A stretch of 64,000 nucleotides of DNA from Sedimentitalea nanhaiensis DSM 24252 (GCF_000473225.1 NZ_KI421508.1:17774-81773); one strand, 5' to 3'. Shown: positions 42,438 to 51,902, counted from the stretch's first letter. Notes: a model not told the origin generated them from the letters alone. Made by a program: numbers and translations.

Positions 42438-43166
42438 GTGGCCACAAAATGCGAATACTGCCCGTTGCGTCGGAAACCGCTCTTTGCCCCGATGAGCGCG
42501 GACGAAGTGGCAAGTATGCAGCGGTTCAAGGTCGGTGAATTGGTCGTTGATCCTGGCACCCCGATCCTGATGGAAGGTTCAAATAGTCCACAATTGTTTA
42601 CCGCGTTACATGGGATGGGCCTGCGTTATCGCCATTTGGAAAATGGCGAACGCCAGGTCATCAACTTCGTTTTCCCGGGTGACTTTCTGGGTCTGCAAGC
42701 CGGGCTGATGGGAGAGATGGGGCATTCTGTAGAGGCAACGACAAAAATGACCCTCTGCGTCTTCAATCGAAGTGAGCTTTGGTCGTACATCAAAGCCGAT
42801 CCCGAACGCGGGTTTGAGCTTGCATGGCTTGCCGCTGTCGAAGAGCATTTTCTGGGTGCTGCCCTGACCACGGTCGGTCAGCGCACCGCGCTGCAAGCCG
42901 TAGCCTGGGCATTTGTGCGAATTTATCTGCGTGCCAATGCAAGTGGGAATGGGGGCAACGGGGCAATGCGCTTGCCGTTCAAGCAAAAAGACCTGGCGGA
43001 TGCTCTAGGGCTCTCGCTGGTTCATACGAACAAGACCATTAGACTCTTGAAGTCGCGTCAACTGATTAGTTGGACCGGCGAGGAAGTTCTGATCCATGAT
43101 CTGCCCGGTCTGGCCAAGGTTGGTCTGACCAACGTCGACACTCCGGAAAAACGCCCCATCATGTGA
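42438..43166 (+). CDS. Crp/Fnr-family transcriptional regulator
   Basis: Starting at GTG 42438 with an agaaaggg tract upstream, the 242-residue protein has a cyclic-nucleotide-type sensor domain (about 15-140) and a C-terminal helix-turn-helix (FKQKDLADALGLSLVHTNKTIRLLKSRQLI). The N-terminal CEYC pair resembles the start of FixK/Fnr-like proteins but the full four-Cys set of an iron-sulphur Fnr is not present. It may control the stress genes that lie divergent from it. Confidence 0.88.
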   Translation: MATKCEYCPLRRKPLFAPMSADEVASMQRFKVGELVVDPGTPILMEGSNSPQLFTALHGMGLRYRHLENGERQVINFVFPGDFLGLQAGLMGEMGHSVEATTKMTLCVFNRSELWSYIKADPERGFELAWLAAVEEHFLGAALTTVGQRTALQAVAWAFVRIYLRANASGNGGNGAMRLPFKQKDLADALGLSLVHTNKTIRLLKSRQLISWTGEEVLIHDLPGLAKVGLTNVDTPEKRPIM

Positions 43167-43497
43167 ATGGTGAATGATGTCTGAACTTAAAGGCAGTGGG
43201 ACGTATCCCATTGACATACGGTAGGGCAAAGCCAAGCCATACTGTATGAAACCGCAAACCTGTTGCGCCCCCACCGTCCCTAGTTTTCCGGAGACCTATA
43301 ATTTCATTTCATGCGGCCGTATCGAGTACGTCACGCGAAGGCATTTCTGGTCGGTGTTCCGTCCCGGGAGATGGAATAAATTGCTCTTTGGCCGGGTTAT
43401 GAGCCGTGTTTACAAGATCGGGTTTTAGCGGGTCCATAGCAGTATCTTTGCAGACGGCGGTAACTCCGACTGGGGCAAAGCTCGCGACAGACTTTTT
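43167..43497. other. Intergenic region without a recognisable gene
   Basis: Between the Crp/Fnr gene and the convergent LysR gene I see only a short, poor frame (43246-43428) and the ggtagggca word near 43221. No hairpin terminator is obvious. Confidence 0.4.
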
Positions 43498-44370
43498 TCA
43501 ACATCTCTCCAGAAGCGACCAGAACACGGCCACCGGAGCACTCATGCGGTCCTTGTTCTGTTTGATTTTCCGCAGTTCACGGCGAGTCACCGGATTTGTC
43601 GGAACAAAGAACTCCACCCGATCCGGTTGATCCCTGACGGCGTCGTATGGCAGGATGCTCGCCCCCAGATTTCGCCTGACAAATGAGAGGATTGCCGTCG
43701 TGTTGCGCGCTTCAAGCGTGCTCGACGCCAACAATTCCTGGACCGACGGGTCGTTGACCAATCGACACAGGGGATTTGCGACCAGGGGTTCATGTCTGAG
43801 GAGGCTCCAGTCCGATTGCCCTTTGTTTTCAAGATGAGCCATGTGAACCGGGCCACCTTCGGAACAGACGATACCCAGATCGTCACAGAGAATTTGCTCA
43901 CCCTCCAGCGCGTCACCTGGTTGGGCGGACAAGATACCGATATCGGCTTCGTCGCGCTGGATACGACGGCGAACTGCGGCACTGTCGACATCGCTTATTT
44001 CAATACGCACGTTTGGATGGGTCGATCGGAATAGTTTGATGACCTCGGGCAACAGCGCGATGGTCGCCGATGGCACCGCAGCGATGCGCACTATGCCAAC
44101 CAGCGAGACGGCATGCCGGCGGATCGCTTCCACGCTCGTATCGAACACATCCGTCGCCCTCTGGCTTTCTTCGAGCACCAGCAGCCCCAGGGGCGTCAGG
44201 CGACTCTTGCGGTCGGTTTCGAACAGCGGCGCGCCGATATGCTCTTCGAGTTGGGCCAGAACCATCGAGATGGCCGAGGGGGTGCGTCGCAAGATCTTGG
44301 CCGCCCCTGAAAGTGTACCTCTTTCGGCCACAACACAGAAGGTACGGAGCATCTCGAGTTTTACTGTCAT
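43498..44370 (-). CDS. LysR-family transcriptional regulator
   Basis: The 290-residue protein has the N-terminal winged helix (LEMLRTFCVVAERGTLSGAAKILRRTPSAISMVLAQLEEHIGAPLF) and a substrate-binding-like effector domain. It is divergent from the aldehyde dehydrogenase operon with a 19-base palindrome in between, so it should control that operon in response to its substrate. Confidence 0.92.
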   Translation of the reverse strand: MTVKLEMLRTFCVVAERGTLSGAAKILRRTPSAISMVLAQLEEHIGAPLFETDRKSRLTPLGLLVLEESQRATDVFDTSVEAIRRHAVSLVGIVRIAAVPSATIALLPEVIKLFRSTHPNVRIEISDVDSAAVRRRIQRDEADIGILSAQPGDALEGEQILCDDLGIVCSEGGPVHMAHLENKGQSDWSLLRHEPLVANPLCRLVNDPSVQELLASSTLEARNTTAILSFVRRNLGASILPYDAVRDQPDRVEFFVPTNPVTRRELRKIKQNKDRMSAPVAVFWSLLERC

Positions 44371-44397
44371 TCAATTTTCCTGAAAAAAGGTTCACTA

Positions 44398-44416
44398 AAT
44401 TCAGTCTATCTGAATT
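44398..44416. promoter_or_regulatory. LysR-type operator
   Basis: AATTCAG-tctat-CTGAATT is a perfect 7+7 palindrome in the 90-base space between the LysR gene and the operon. It has the T-N11-A form of LysR binding sites. Confidence 0.72.
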
Positions 44417-44460
44417 ATCGGGATTGCAATAGGCCTTCTGCAAGCAAACAGGAGAAACCT

Positions 44461-45912
44461 ATGACCGATCGCACGCAACTTTACATCGATGGAACCTGGA
44501 GCGACGGCGCCTCGCAGATCGAAAACCGCAACCCGTCTGACATATCCGATCTGATCGGAATGTATGCGCAGGCGGATGCCTCCCAACTTGACACCGCGCT
44601 TGAAGCCGCGCGCCAGGCACAGCCGCTGTGGTGGGCCGCCGGCATACAGAAGCGCCATGATGTGCTGATGGCGATCGGCACCGAATTGATGGCGCGCGCC
44701 GAAGAGATCGGCCGCCTGTTGTCGCGTGAAGAAGGCAAGCCGTTGGCCGAAGGCAAGGGCGAAGTGTACCGCGCCGGGCAGTTCTTTACCTATTTCGCCG
44801 GCGAAGCCCTGCGTCAGCACGGTGACCTGGCCGAAAGCGTGCGTCCCGGCATAGAGATCGACGTGCGCCGCGAGCCTGTCGGTGTCGTCGCCATCATCAG
44901 CCCGTGGAACTTCCCTGTGGCCACCCCTGCATGGAAGATCGCGCCGGCACTGGCCTTTGGCAACGCCGTGGTCTGGAAGCCGGCCAATGTTACACCCGCC
45001 AGCGCCATCGCGCTGACCGAGATCATTGCGCGTCAGGACATCCCGAAGGGCCTGTTCAATCTGGTTTCGGGACCGGGGCGCGATGTCGGCCAGCGTTTGG
45101 TTGAAAGCGCCCTGGTCGATGCGATCAGCTTCACGGGCTCGGTGCCTGTCGGGCGCGGAATCGCGGCGGCTGCAATTCAGAACATGACCAAGGTGCAGAT
45201 GGAAATGGGGTCCAAGAACCCGCTGATTGTCATGGACGACGCGGATCTCGATCTGGCGGTGATGCACGCCGCCGGGTCGGCCTTTGGTGGTACCGGCCAG
45301 AAATGTACCGCTGCAAGCCGCCTGATCGTGCATGCCGCGGTGCATGACGCCTTTGTTGAAAAGCTGGTTGCGGCGACCAAGGCGATGAAGGTTGGGCACG
45401 CATTCGGGGACGGCACCCAAATAGGTCCTGTAGTCAGCGAAGCACAGCTTGTGCAGAACCTCGATTACATCGGGCTCGGCAAATCCGAAGGCGCCGAATT
45501 GCTGTGCGGTGGGGATCGTCTGGAGATGTCGACGGATGGCTATTACATGGCCCCCGCCGTGTTCGCGAATACGCGCAACGACATGCGGATCAACCGCGAA
45601 GAAATGTTCGCGCCGATCACGGCCGTGCAGCGTGCCGACAGTTATGAAGACGCCCTGTCCCTTGCGAACGACACGCAGTTCGGGCTGACGGCCGGCATCA
45701 TGACGGGGTCGCTTGCGCGGGCCAGCCATTTTCGGGCCAACATGCGCGCCGGCTGCGTGATGGTCAACCTGCCGACCGCTGGCACGGATTACCATGTGCC
45801 ATTTGGCGGGCGCGGTGCATCCAGCTTTGGCCCCCGCGAACAAGGCTCTTATGCCGCCGAGTTTTATACCACCGTCAAGACGGCCTATGTCTCTGCGGGA
45901 GAGCCGCAATGA
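44461..45912 (+). CDS. NAD(P)+-dependent aldehyde dehydrogenase
   Basis: The 483-residue enzyme has Asn150 (SPWNFP), Lys173 (VWKPAN), Glu248 (QMEMGSKNP) and the catalytic Cys282 (GGTGQKCTAASR). The VQMEMGSKNPLIV and GGTGQKCTAA context is close to alpha-ketoglutarate-semialdehyde-type dehydrogenases, so a dicarboxylic or keto-semialdehyde substrate is possible. It is the first gene of the operon; its stop overlaps the next start (ATGA). Confidence 0.92.
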   Translation: MTDRTQLYIDGTWSDGASQIENRNPSDISDLIGMYAQADASQLDTALEAARQAQPLWWAAGIQKRHDVLMAIGTELMARAEEIGRLLSREEGKPLAEGKGEVYRAGQFFTYFAGEALRQHGDLAESVRPGIEIDVRREPVGVVAIISPWNFPVATPAWKIAPALAFGNAVVWKPANVTPASAIALTEIIARQDIPKGLFNLVSGPGRDVGQRLVESALVDAISFTGSVPVGRGIAAAAIQNMTKVQMEMGSKNPLIVMDDADLDLAVMHAAGSAFGGTGQKCTAASRLIVHAAVHDAFVEKLVAATKAMKVGHAFGDGTQIGPVVSEAQLVQNLDYIGLGKSEGAELLCGGDRLEMSTDGYYMAPAVFANTRNDMRINREEMFAPITAVQRADSYEDALSLANDTQFGLTAGIMTGSLARASHFRANMRAGCVMVNLPTAGTDYHVPFGGRGASSFGPREQGSYAAEFYTTVKTAYVSAGEPQ

Positions 45913-46922
45913 GCCTTCTGATCGACGGGCTGCAATATGCCAACTGGTCTGAAAAGATCTTTCGCCAGATGCGCGAGGGCGGCGTCGATGCCGTCCACGT
46001 TACCATCACCTATCACGAGACCTTCCGCGAAACCGTTCTGGTGATCGAGCGGTGGAACCGCTGGTTCGAAATGTACCCAGACCTGATCTTTCAGGGGCGG
46101 ACCGCTGCCGATGTGACGCTGGCGCGCGAGACGGGGCGCACCGCGATCTTCTTTGGCTCGCAAAACCCGTCCTGCATCGAGGATGACATCGGGTTGGTCG
46201 AGGTGCTGCACACCCTGGGTCTGCGGTTCATGCAGCTCACCTATAACAACCAGTCGCTGCTGGCGTCAGGCTGCTACGAGGATGAGGATACCGGTCTGAC
46301 CCGCATGGGCCGTGCCGTTGTCACGGAGATGAATCGCGTAGGTCTTGTCGTGGATATGAGCCATTCCGGCGAACGGTCCACCTTTGAGGCGATCGAGCAT
46401 TCGACACGCCCCATCGCGATCACCCATGCCAACCCGGCAAGCTGGCACGCCGCCCTGCGCAACAAATCTGATGATCTGCTTCAGGCTTTGGGGGAAAGCG
46501 GCGGAATTCTCGGCCTGTCCGCCTATCCCCATCACCTGAAAGACGGCACTGCCTGTTCACTGCAATCCTGGTGTGACATGGCGGCGCTCGCGGTCGATCT
46601 GGTGGGGCCGAACGGCGTCGGGATCGGCACCGATCTTTGCCAGGATCAGCCTGACAGCATCGTCGAATGGATGCGGGTCGGGCGCTGGACCAAGACCATT
46701 GATTACGGTGAAGGCAGCGCCGATGCGCCCGGGTTCCCGGCCATGCCCGACTGGTTTCATGACAACCGCGACTTGGCCGCGATCCGCAAGGGATTGCGCG
46801 CCGCCGGTCTCGATGAAGCGACATCTGACGGCGTGATGGGAGAAAACTGGCACGCCTTTTTCGACCGAAGCTTTGGCGCACAAACCATGCAATCGGCAAA
46901 ATCGAACCGCGCCGCCGAGTAA
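45909..46922 (+). CDS. M19 membrane dipeptidase-like protein lacking the HxD motif
   Basis: The 337-residue protein matches M19 through LTYNNQSLLASGCYEDEDTG, VDMSHSGERSTFEAIEHS, PIAITHANPASWH and LRNKSDDLLQALGESGGILGLSAYP. The second set of metal ligands (SH and TH histidines) is present, but the N-terminal H-x-D that binds the first zinc reads IDGLQYAN. It may use one metal or act on a non-peptide substrate. Its place between an aldehyde dehydrogenase and a BCCT transporter suggests hydrolysis or ring opening of a small imported compound. Confidence 0.82.
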   Translation: MSLLIDGLQYANWSEKIFRQMREGGVDAVHVTITYHETFRETVLVIERWNRWFEMYPDLIFQGRTAADVTLARETGRTAIFFGSQNPSCIEDDIGLVEVLHTLGLRFMQLTYNNQSLLASGCYEDEDTGLTRMGRAVVTEMNRVGLVVDMSHSGERSTFEAIEHSTRPIAITHANPASWHAALRNKSDDLLQALGESGGILGLSAYPHHLKDGTACSLQSWCDMAALAVDLVGPNGVGIGTDLCQDQPDSIVEWMRVGRWTKTIDYGEGSADAPGFPAMPDWFHDNRDLAAIRKGLRAAGLDEATSDGVMGENWHAFFDRSFGAQTMQSAKSNRAAE

Positions 46923-46955
46923 GGCGCGACACTGAGTATTCTGGGAGGATCAAGA

Positions 46956-48518
46956 ATGAGCGATACCGCGACAACACACACCAGCGCAGCGTCCGGGAGG
47001 ATCGACAAAGCGCTTTTTGCAATTACGGGCGGATTCATTGCCCTGTTCTGCACCTATGCGTTCTTTGACATCGAGGGACTCTCTGCGCTTGTCGATACGG
47101 GGTTCGGCTTCTCGGCGAGATATTTCGGCCTGTATTGGCAGGTCCTGCTTCTGGCGACCTTTCTCATCGGTCTTGTGCTCTGCGTCCTGCCCGGTTCCAA
47201 GACTTTGATGGGCGGGCTGACCATACCGGAATTCAACACGTTCAGCTGGGGGTCCATGATCATGTGTACACTGCTTGCCGGCGGTGGCGTGTTCTGGGCC
47301 GCAGGCGAGCCGATTGCGCATTTTTTGTCCACGCCGCCGGTTTTCGGTGATTTGGGCGAAGATCCGCAGGCCATTGCGCATGCGGCGCTGGCTCAGAGTT
47401 TCCTGCACTGGGGCTTTCTGGCCTGGGCCATCCTTGGGTCGCTGACGACCGTCATGCTGATGCATTACCACTATGACAAGGGCCTGCCGCTTGCGCCGCG
47501 CACCCTGCTTTATCCGGTGTTCGGCGATCGCGCGCTGCATGGGCCGATCGGTCTGATCGCGGACGCCTCTTGTGTCATCGCGGTGGTTGCGGGCACTGTA
47601 GGACCGATCGGCTTTCTGGGTTTGCAGATGTCTTATGGCCTGAATGCGCTGACCGGCATTCCTGACACCTTTACCACTCAGGCTATCGCGGTTCTGGCGC
47701 TTGTCGGGGCCTATACCGTTTCCGCGGTCACCGGTCTGGCCAAGGGCATCAAGGTGCTGTCGCAGATCAACGTGATCCTTGCGGTTGCCTTGCTGGTCTT
47801 CATGCTGATCGCCGGTCCGACTTCCGACATCTTCTCGGGATTCTTTGGTGGCATGCAGGTCTATCTGACCTACTTCTTCGATCTGACCCTCTATCGCGGT
47901 GATGCGGCGCTGTTCGGCGATCCGGGCTGGCTGGGCTGGTGGACAGTGTTCTTCTGGGGCTGGTTCATGGGCTACGGACCGCTGATGGCGATCTTCATTG
48001 CCCGCGTCAGCCGTGGGCGCTCGATCCGTCAGATCATCGTCATGCTGTCCATCGTCGCACCGATCATCACCAACTTCTGGTTCACGATCATCGGCGGGTC
48101 GGGTATCTTCTTTGAGATTGCCGAGCCGGGCATCATCTCCGCTCCGTTCGAAGGCTTCAACCTGCCCGCCGGACTGTTGGCGATCACTCAGGCGATGCCG
48201 ATGGGCTTTCTCCTTTCGGTTCTGTTTCTGGCGCTGACGATGTGTTTTGTCGCCACCACCAGCGACTCGATGAGCTATGTGATCTCGACCACCATGTGTG
48301 ACGGCGAACCCTCGACCGGACTGCGTGCCTTCTGGGGGATTGCCATGGGCGTGATGGCATTGATCCTGATCTCGACCGGTGCCGGGGGCATTGGAAAGCT
48401 TCAGAGCTTTATCGTGATCACGGCGGTGCCCGTATCTCTGATCCTGCTGCCCTCGCTCTGGGACGCCTTGCGGATCACGTGGATGCTTGGACGTGCGCCG
48501 GAACCGGCGCATGGCTAA
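46956..48518 (+). CDS. BCCT-family transporter
   Basis: The 520-residue protein has about twelve membrane spans and BCCT features: FNTFSWGSMIMCTLLAGGGVFWAAGEPIAHF, the Trp-rich substrate region WLGWWTVFFWGWFMGYGPLMAIFIARVSRGRSIRQII and a short C-tail. The family takes up betaine, carnitine, choline and similar quaternary compounds or their relatives. It starts 33 bases after the M19 gene behind GGGAGG. It probably imports the operon's substrate. Confidence 0.92.
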   Translation: MSDTATTHTSAASGRIDKALFAITGGFIALFCTYAFFDIEGLSALVDTGFGFSARYFGLYWQVLLLATFLIGLVLCVLPGSKTLMGGLTIPEFNTFSWGSMIMCTLLAGGGVFWAAGEPIAHFLSTPPVFGDLGEDPQAIAHAALAQSFLHWGFLAWAILGSLTTVMLMHYHYDKGLPLAPRTLLYPVFGDRALHGPIGLIADASCVIAVVAGTVGPIGFLGLQMSYGLNALTGIPDTFTTQAIAVLALVGAYTVSAVTGLAKGIKVLSQINVILAVALLVFMLIAGPTSDIFSGFFGGMQVYLTYFFDLTLYRGDAALFGDPGWLGWWTVFFWGWFMGYGPLMAIFIARVSRGRSIRQIIVMLSIVAPIITNFWFTIIGGSGIFFEIAEPGIISAPFEGFNLPAGLLAITQAMPMGFLLSVLFLALTMCFVATTSDSMSYVISTTMCDGEPSTGLRAFWGIAMGVMALILISTGAGGIGKLQSFIVITAVPVSLILLPSLWDALRITWMLGRAPEPAHG

Positions 48519-48586
48519 CGTCTCGGTGTGGCGCGATGTCTTTGCGCCACACCTGCTCCACGTCAAAGACTCCAGGAGGAAATGCG

Positions 48587-50263
48587 ATGTCCCTATACGA
48601 TCATGATACGTCTTCCGACACCGCCGACTATCGGCGTCCGGCAACAGAAGTCATGCGCCTTGCGCGGATGGGGAGCAGTCATCCGACCCGCTTGTCCTTC
48701 CTTCGGGTGCTTCTGCGGCGGTTGGCCAGCGGAGATTGGGATGTCGATCGTCCGGTCTGGGCCGTCGACGCGAAAGGCGTCGGTCATGCGGTCTACCGGG
48801 TGCGGGGCGCGGAGCAGACCTATAGCCTTGTCGCGTTCTCCCATGATCTGCCTGCCGAGATGCGTTCGGACCGGGTGATCGCGACCGCCTGGGATGCAAC
48901 GTTCACCCTGTTCGACGGCGACCCGACGCCGGCCGATATCGCCCGGCTGGGCGACAATGTCCCCTATCAGGAAGCCGGCCGGATCAGCCCCAGGGAACTG
49001 ACGCTGGCCCGCGCAAACCGTTCGGTGCGGCTGTTCGATCATGTGGTTGGCGCGCTGTCGCACGGCAAACAGCCCGACCGCGAAGAAATCGACGCTGTCG
49101 GTTATCTCATGCGAACCACGGCGGTTTACGGTTCGGGAAAGTTCGGCGCGGCAGACCGCGACGACATTGCACGGCGTCCGGAACTGGCGGCACCGTTTCA
49201 GGTTGAAATGCTGACAGTCTGGCTGATCCGCGCCTTTACGGTCGATATCGTCGAGCACATGGCGGTGGTCAAAGGTGGCGATCGTGCCGTCCGTCTCGAT
49301 CCCACTGTGCGCCGGAGCCTTGGTGTCGGCAATTCCACCGGACTTGGCATGGCACCGTTCCTTGTCCGCCATCCGGTGCTCCTGAACAACTGGATCATGG
49401 CCCGCGAAGATGCGCTGGCGCGGGTGCGTGCCCAGCCCGGCGCAACCGCCGCCGCAGTGTCGCGGTTGCACGAGGCGCTGGACCTTTCCATCGCAAATGC
49501 CGAGCTCTGGCGCTCTGAGCACCCGGTACAGGTCGCGAAGCTGCACGATCTGCGCCGCGATCTTGCGCTTGTATCGGACAAATTGGCGAACTGGGATCCG
49601 CAGCAACCGCACCCCTGGGATGCGTTGTGGAGATGGGGCGCCGCGAGCTTGACCTATGAAGGGCAGGAGGCGCTGCTGTCGCTGATGCTTGAGCCGCATG
49701 GAGAACTGGTGGACGATCTCGCCGACCATATGGGCGCCGACGAGGCGGCAAGCTTTCAGTTGAACGGCGCGATGACGGTCAAGGCGCTGCGCGACATCCT
49801 GGTGACCGAATATGCATGGGCGCTGTCGATAGATTTCACGTCGCCCGAAAACATCGCGCGGTTTTGGTATGTGTCCGAGGAAAAGCTCGAACCCCGTCTG
49901 GGCGAGCGCGCTTTCGAGGACGGGGCGGCGCTTGAGCAACCGTTGTGCATCGCCCGCCTGATGAGCGAGCTTGACGCGACATTGCAGGGCTATGACGGGA
50001 TGACGCCCGTGGCCTCGGTTCTTCTGGCTCACCCCGAGCACCGCTACGCTGTGCGACGGGTCCAGATCGCGCAGCACCATCCGTTTGCAGAGATCCGCGA
50101 CAACCTGATCGCGGCCGATATGCTGCCAATCGATCTGTTGCGCTGCAAGCTGGCCTTCTTCGGAGCAAGCCAGTTTGACCCCCGGTCGGATCGCTGGGTC
50201 CGCATCAATCTGTTTCAGGGCGCATCTTATCCCGACGAAATCAAATCGGAGGACATCCGATGA
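48587..50263 (+). CDS. 558-residue protein of unknown function in the BCCT operon
   Basis: ATG 48587 follows AGGAGGAA exactly as expected. The protein (start MSLYDHDTSSDTADYRRPAT) has no signal peptide and no membrane span. It has natural composition throughout, including YSLVAFSHDLPAEMRSDRVI, FLVRHPVLLNNWIMAREDAL and a C-terminal ASVLLAHPEHRYAVRRVQIA. I recognise no enzyme motif. Its stop overlaps the DUF3726 gene (ATGA), and the two probably act together. Confidence 0.8.
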   Translation: MSLYDHDTSSDTADYRRPATEVMRLARMGSSHPTRLSFLRVLLRRLASGDWDVDRPVWAVDAKGVGHAVYRVRGAEQTYSLVAFSHDLPAEMRSDRVIATAWDATFTLFDGDPTPADIARLGDNVPYQEAGRISPRELTLARANRSVRLFDHVVGALSHGKQPDREEIDAVGYLMRTTAVYGSGKFGAADRDDIARRPELAAPFQVEMLTVWLIRAFTVDIVEHMAVVKGGDRAVRLDPTVRRSLGVGNSTGLGMAPFLVRHPVLLNNWIMAREDALARVRAQPGATAAAVSRLHEALDLSIANAELWRSEHPVQVAKLHDLRRDLALVSDKLANWDPQQPHPWDALWRWGAASLTYEGQEALLSLMLEPHGELVDDLADHMGADEAASFQLNGAMTVKALRDILVTEYAWALSIDFTSPENIARFWYVSEEKLEPRLGERAFEDGAALEQPLCIARLMSELDATLQGYDGMTPVASVLLAHPEHRYAVRRVQIAQHHPFAEIRDNLIAADMLPIDLLRCKLAFFGASQFDPRSDRWVRINLFQGASYPDEIKSEDIR

Positions 50264-50985
50264 GCATCGAACCACACGACCAGACGCGCGGCGATTCCAC
50301 GCTGTTTTTCAATGACTCGAAGGCCGCCCCCTTGTCGCGAAACGAAGTTGCTTCGCTTTGCATGAAGGCCGCCCGTGGGGCGGGCATGAGTTGGGGAATG
50401 GCCGAAGAAGCCGGTTATGCCGCCGCCTGGCTGGTGACGCACGGCATTGACGGTCCGGAACATCTCAGCGCGCATCTGGAGCAAGCTCAGGGCCGCGAAT
50501 GGGCAGCGCTTTGCCCGAATGTCAGGCTCGGCAATTGGCGTTCAGCAGCCGGACGCGCGCTATGTCCGATCGTTCTGGGGGCGACCCTGTGCGATCACGC
50601 GGCTCTGTCGGAAGGGCCGGTGGCGGATTGTTCGATAACGCTTGGCATGGTTGATCACCCGATCCTTCTGTTGCCTTTCCTCGCCGAAATCGTTCGGGCG
50701 AACGGTCTTCTGATCACGGTGGAATGTGCGGCAGGTCGGGTCTGTATCGGTGAGAGCGCGTCTTGGTTGAAGTCTGCTGTGCATCTGCTTTCCGGTCCGG
50801 AAGCTGACCTGACGTTGACGGCCAGGAAAGGCAAGCCACAGACCCCGCCCGCGTTGACAACGCGCGATGCACAAACCAGCGCGGAAACCATCTCCGCGCT
50901 CACCACCTTTGCCATGCACACGACGGTTCCGGCCTCCGAACTGTCGCGTGCCGGCGCCGGTTCAACCCTCGACGACAACGATTGA
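50260..50985 (+). CDS. DUF3726 family protein
   Basis: The 241-residue protein begins with the DUF3726 pattern LSRNEVASLCMKAARGAGMSWGMAEEAGYAAAWLVTHGID. The role of the family is unknown; members accompany small-molecule catabolic genes. The central part (DHPILLLPFLAEIVRANG) is hydrophobic but not a membrane span. It overlaps the 558-residue gene and precedes ridA by 16 bases. Confidence 0.8.
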   Translation: MSIEPHDQTRGDSTLFFNDSKAAPLSRNEVASLCMKAARGAGMSWGMAEEAGYAAAWLVTHGIDGPEHLSAHLEQAQGREWAALCPNVRLGNWRSAAGRALCPIVLGATLCDHAALSEGPVADCSITLGMVDHPILLLPFLAEIVRANGLLITVECAAGRVCIGESASWLKSAVHLLSGPEADLTLTARKGKPQTPPALTTRDAQTSAETISALTTFAMHTTVPASELSRAGAGSTLDDND

Positions 50986-51001
50986 AACAAAAGGAAAACC
51001 A

Positions 51002-51361
51002 ATGACACTCAAACGCCTCAACCCCGGTTCCCGTATGAGCCAGGCAGTCTGTATCGGCAACATTGCATTTCTTGCCGGGCAGGTCCCGGATGATCTGGAC
51101 GCCGACATCTCGGAGCAGACCCGGCAGGTCCTGGGTAAAATGGACCAGGTAGTCAAAGAACTTGGCGCAACCAAGGCCGATATTGCTTCGGTTCAGGTCT
51201 GGCTGTCCGATATGGAGGACTTCCAGGGCATGAACGCGGTCTGGGATGAATGGGTCAGCCGTGATGCTCCGCCGGCCCGCGCGACCGGAGGTGTCGCTTT
51301 GGCTCGTCCCGGAATGCGGGTGGAAATGATCGCCGTTGTGGCGCTTCCCGTGGTCGGCTGA
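51002..51361 (+). CDS. RidA/YjgF-family imine deaminase
   Basis: The 119-residue protein (start MTLKRLNPGSRMSQAVCIGN) shows the RidA fold pattern IAFLAGQVPDDLDADISEQTRQVLGKMDQVV and the conserved Arg in ARPGMRVEMIAVVALP. RidA proteins hydrolyse reactive enamines and imines made by dehydratases, oxidases or lyases. Here it suggests that the operon's pathway forms such an intermediate. The ATG at 51002 has AGGAAAACC upstream. Confidence 0.9.
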   Translation: MTLKRLNPGSRMSQAVCIGNIAFLAGQVPDDLDADISEQTRQVLGKMDQVVKELGATKADIASVQVWLSDMEDFQGMNAVWDEWVSRDAPPARATGGVALARPGMRVEMIAVVALPVVG

Positions 51362-51491
51362 TCTGATTTCAAACAGGGTGGCACGCGTTTGCCAGCCTGT
51401 TTGCACTGTCGCAAATGTGTCGGAACGGTGATAGATTCCAAGGGCGTACGCTACCCGAAGGCAGTAATCCGCATGCCGTTTTTTCGATGCC

Positions 51492-51597
51492 CGCTATGCC
51501 GTTCCGTACCGCGACCCTGAACAGGATCACCGCTTTCTAAAGCGCATCACCGGTCCGATGCTTGGCTTCAAAGCCTTTCGTTCCGCAACAGCCAGTT
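51492..51597 (+). pseudogene. Fragment of an IS6-family transposase
   Basis: The plus strand reads RYAVPYRDPEQDHRFLKRIT then GPMLGFKAFRSATAS, the late catalytic part of IS6-type transposases (DHR..K.RT.PMLGF..F..A). Nothing else of the gene remains. It abuts and slightly overlaps the UvrD fragment on the other strand. Confidence 0.68.
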
Positions 51598-51792
51598 CGG
51601 AGCCAATATCGCGAGCTGCGCAATACCCCGAGTGGTCTTACCACCGCCTGGGCAAGCCGACACATCAAAAGTACCGGTTCTCTTCAGGAAAGCCTGCCGA
51701 TCCACATCCAGATCCGCTGCTCGGAGCGTCGTATTTCCGTCAAAAGCCGTTTTGTCCGTCAGGGTCAGGCTACGGGACTGACCGGACAACAA
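51568..51792 (-). pseudogene. N-terminal fragment of a UvrD-like helicase
   Basis: The minus strand reads LDVDRQAFLKRTGTFDVSAC followed by PGGGKTTRGIAQLAILAPNWLLRNERL. ACPGGGKT(T) is the Walker A of UvrD/Rep helicases, in the variant often seen in defence-associated helicases (FDV-ACPGSGKTT). Only this corner of the gene survives; a stop and IS6 sequence follow. The rest of 51362-51902 has no gene. Confidence 0.55.
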
Positions 51793-51902
51793 GCCCCCTT
51801 TCCACTTTTGGAGCGCAAAGAAGGCTTGAACGTCTGGCGGGAGGAATGGGTGAGTGCAGTCCGCCGGAAGTGCCGGACCCAGTACATCTTAGTGGCGCGC
51901 CA

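Noticed and set aside
44401-45909. 502-residue minus-strand frame opposite the aldehyde dehydrogenase
   Set aside because: It is antisense to an enzyme with a complete active site.
46950-48644. 564-residue minus-strand frame opposite the BCCT transporter
   Set aside because: It is extremely charged and His/Arg/Asp-rich, the usual antisense of a membrane protein.
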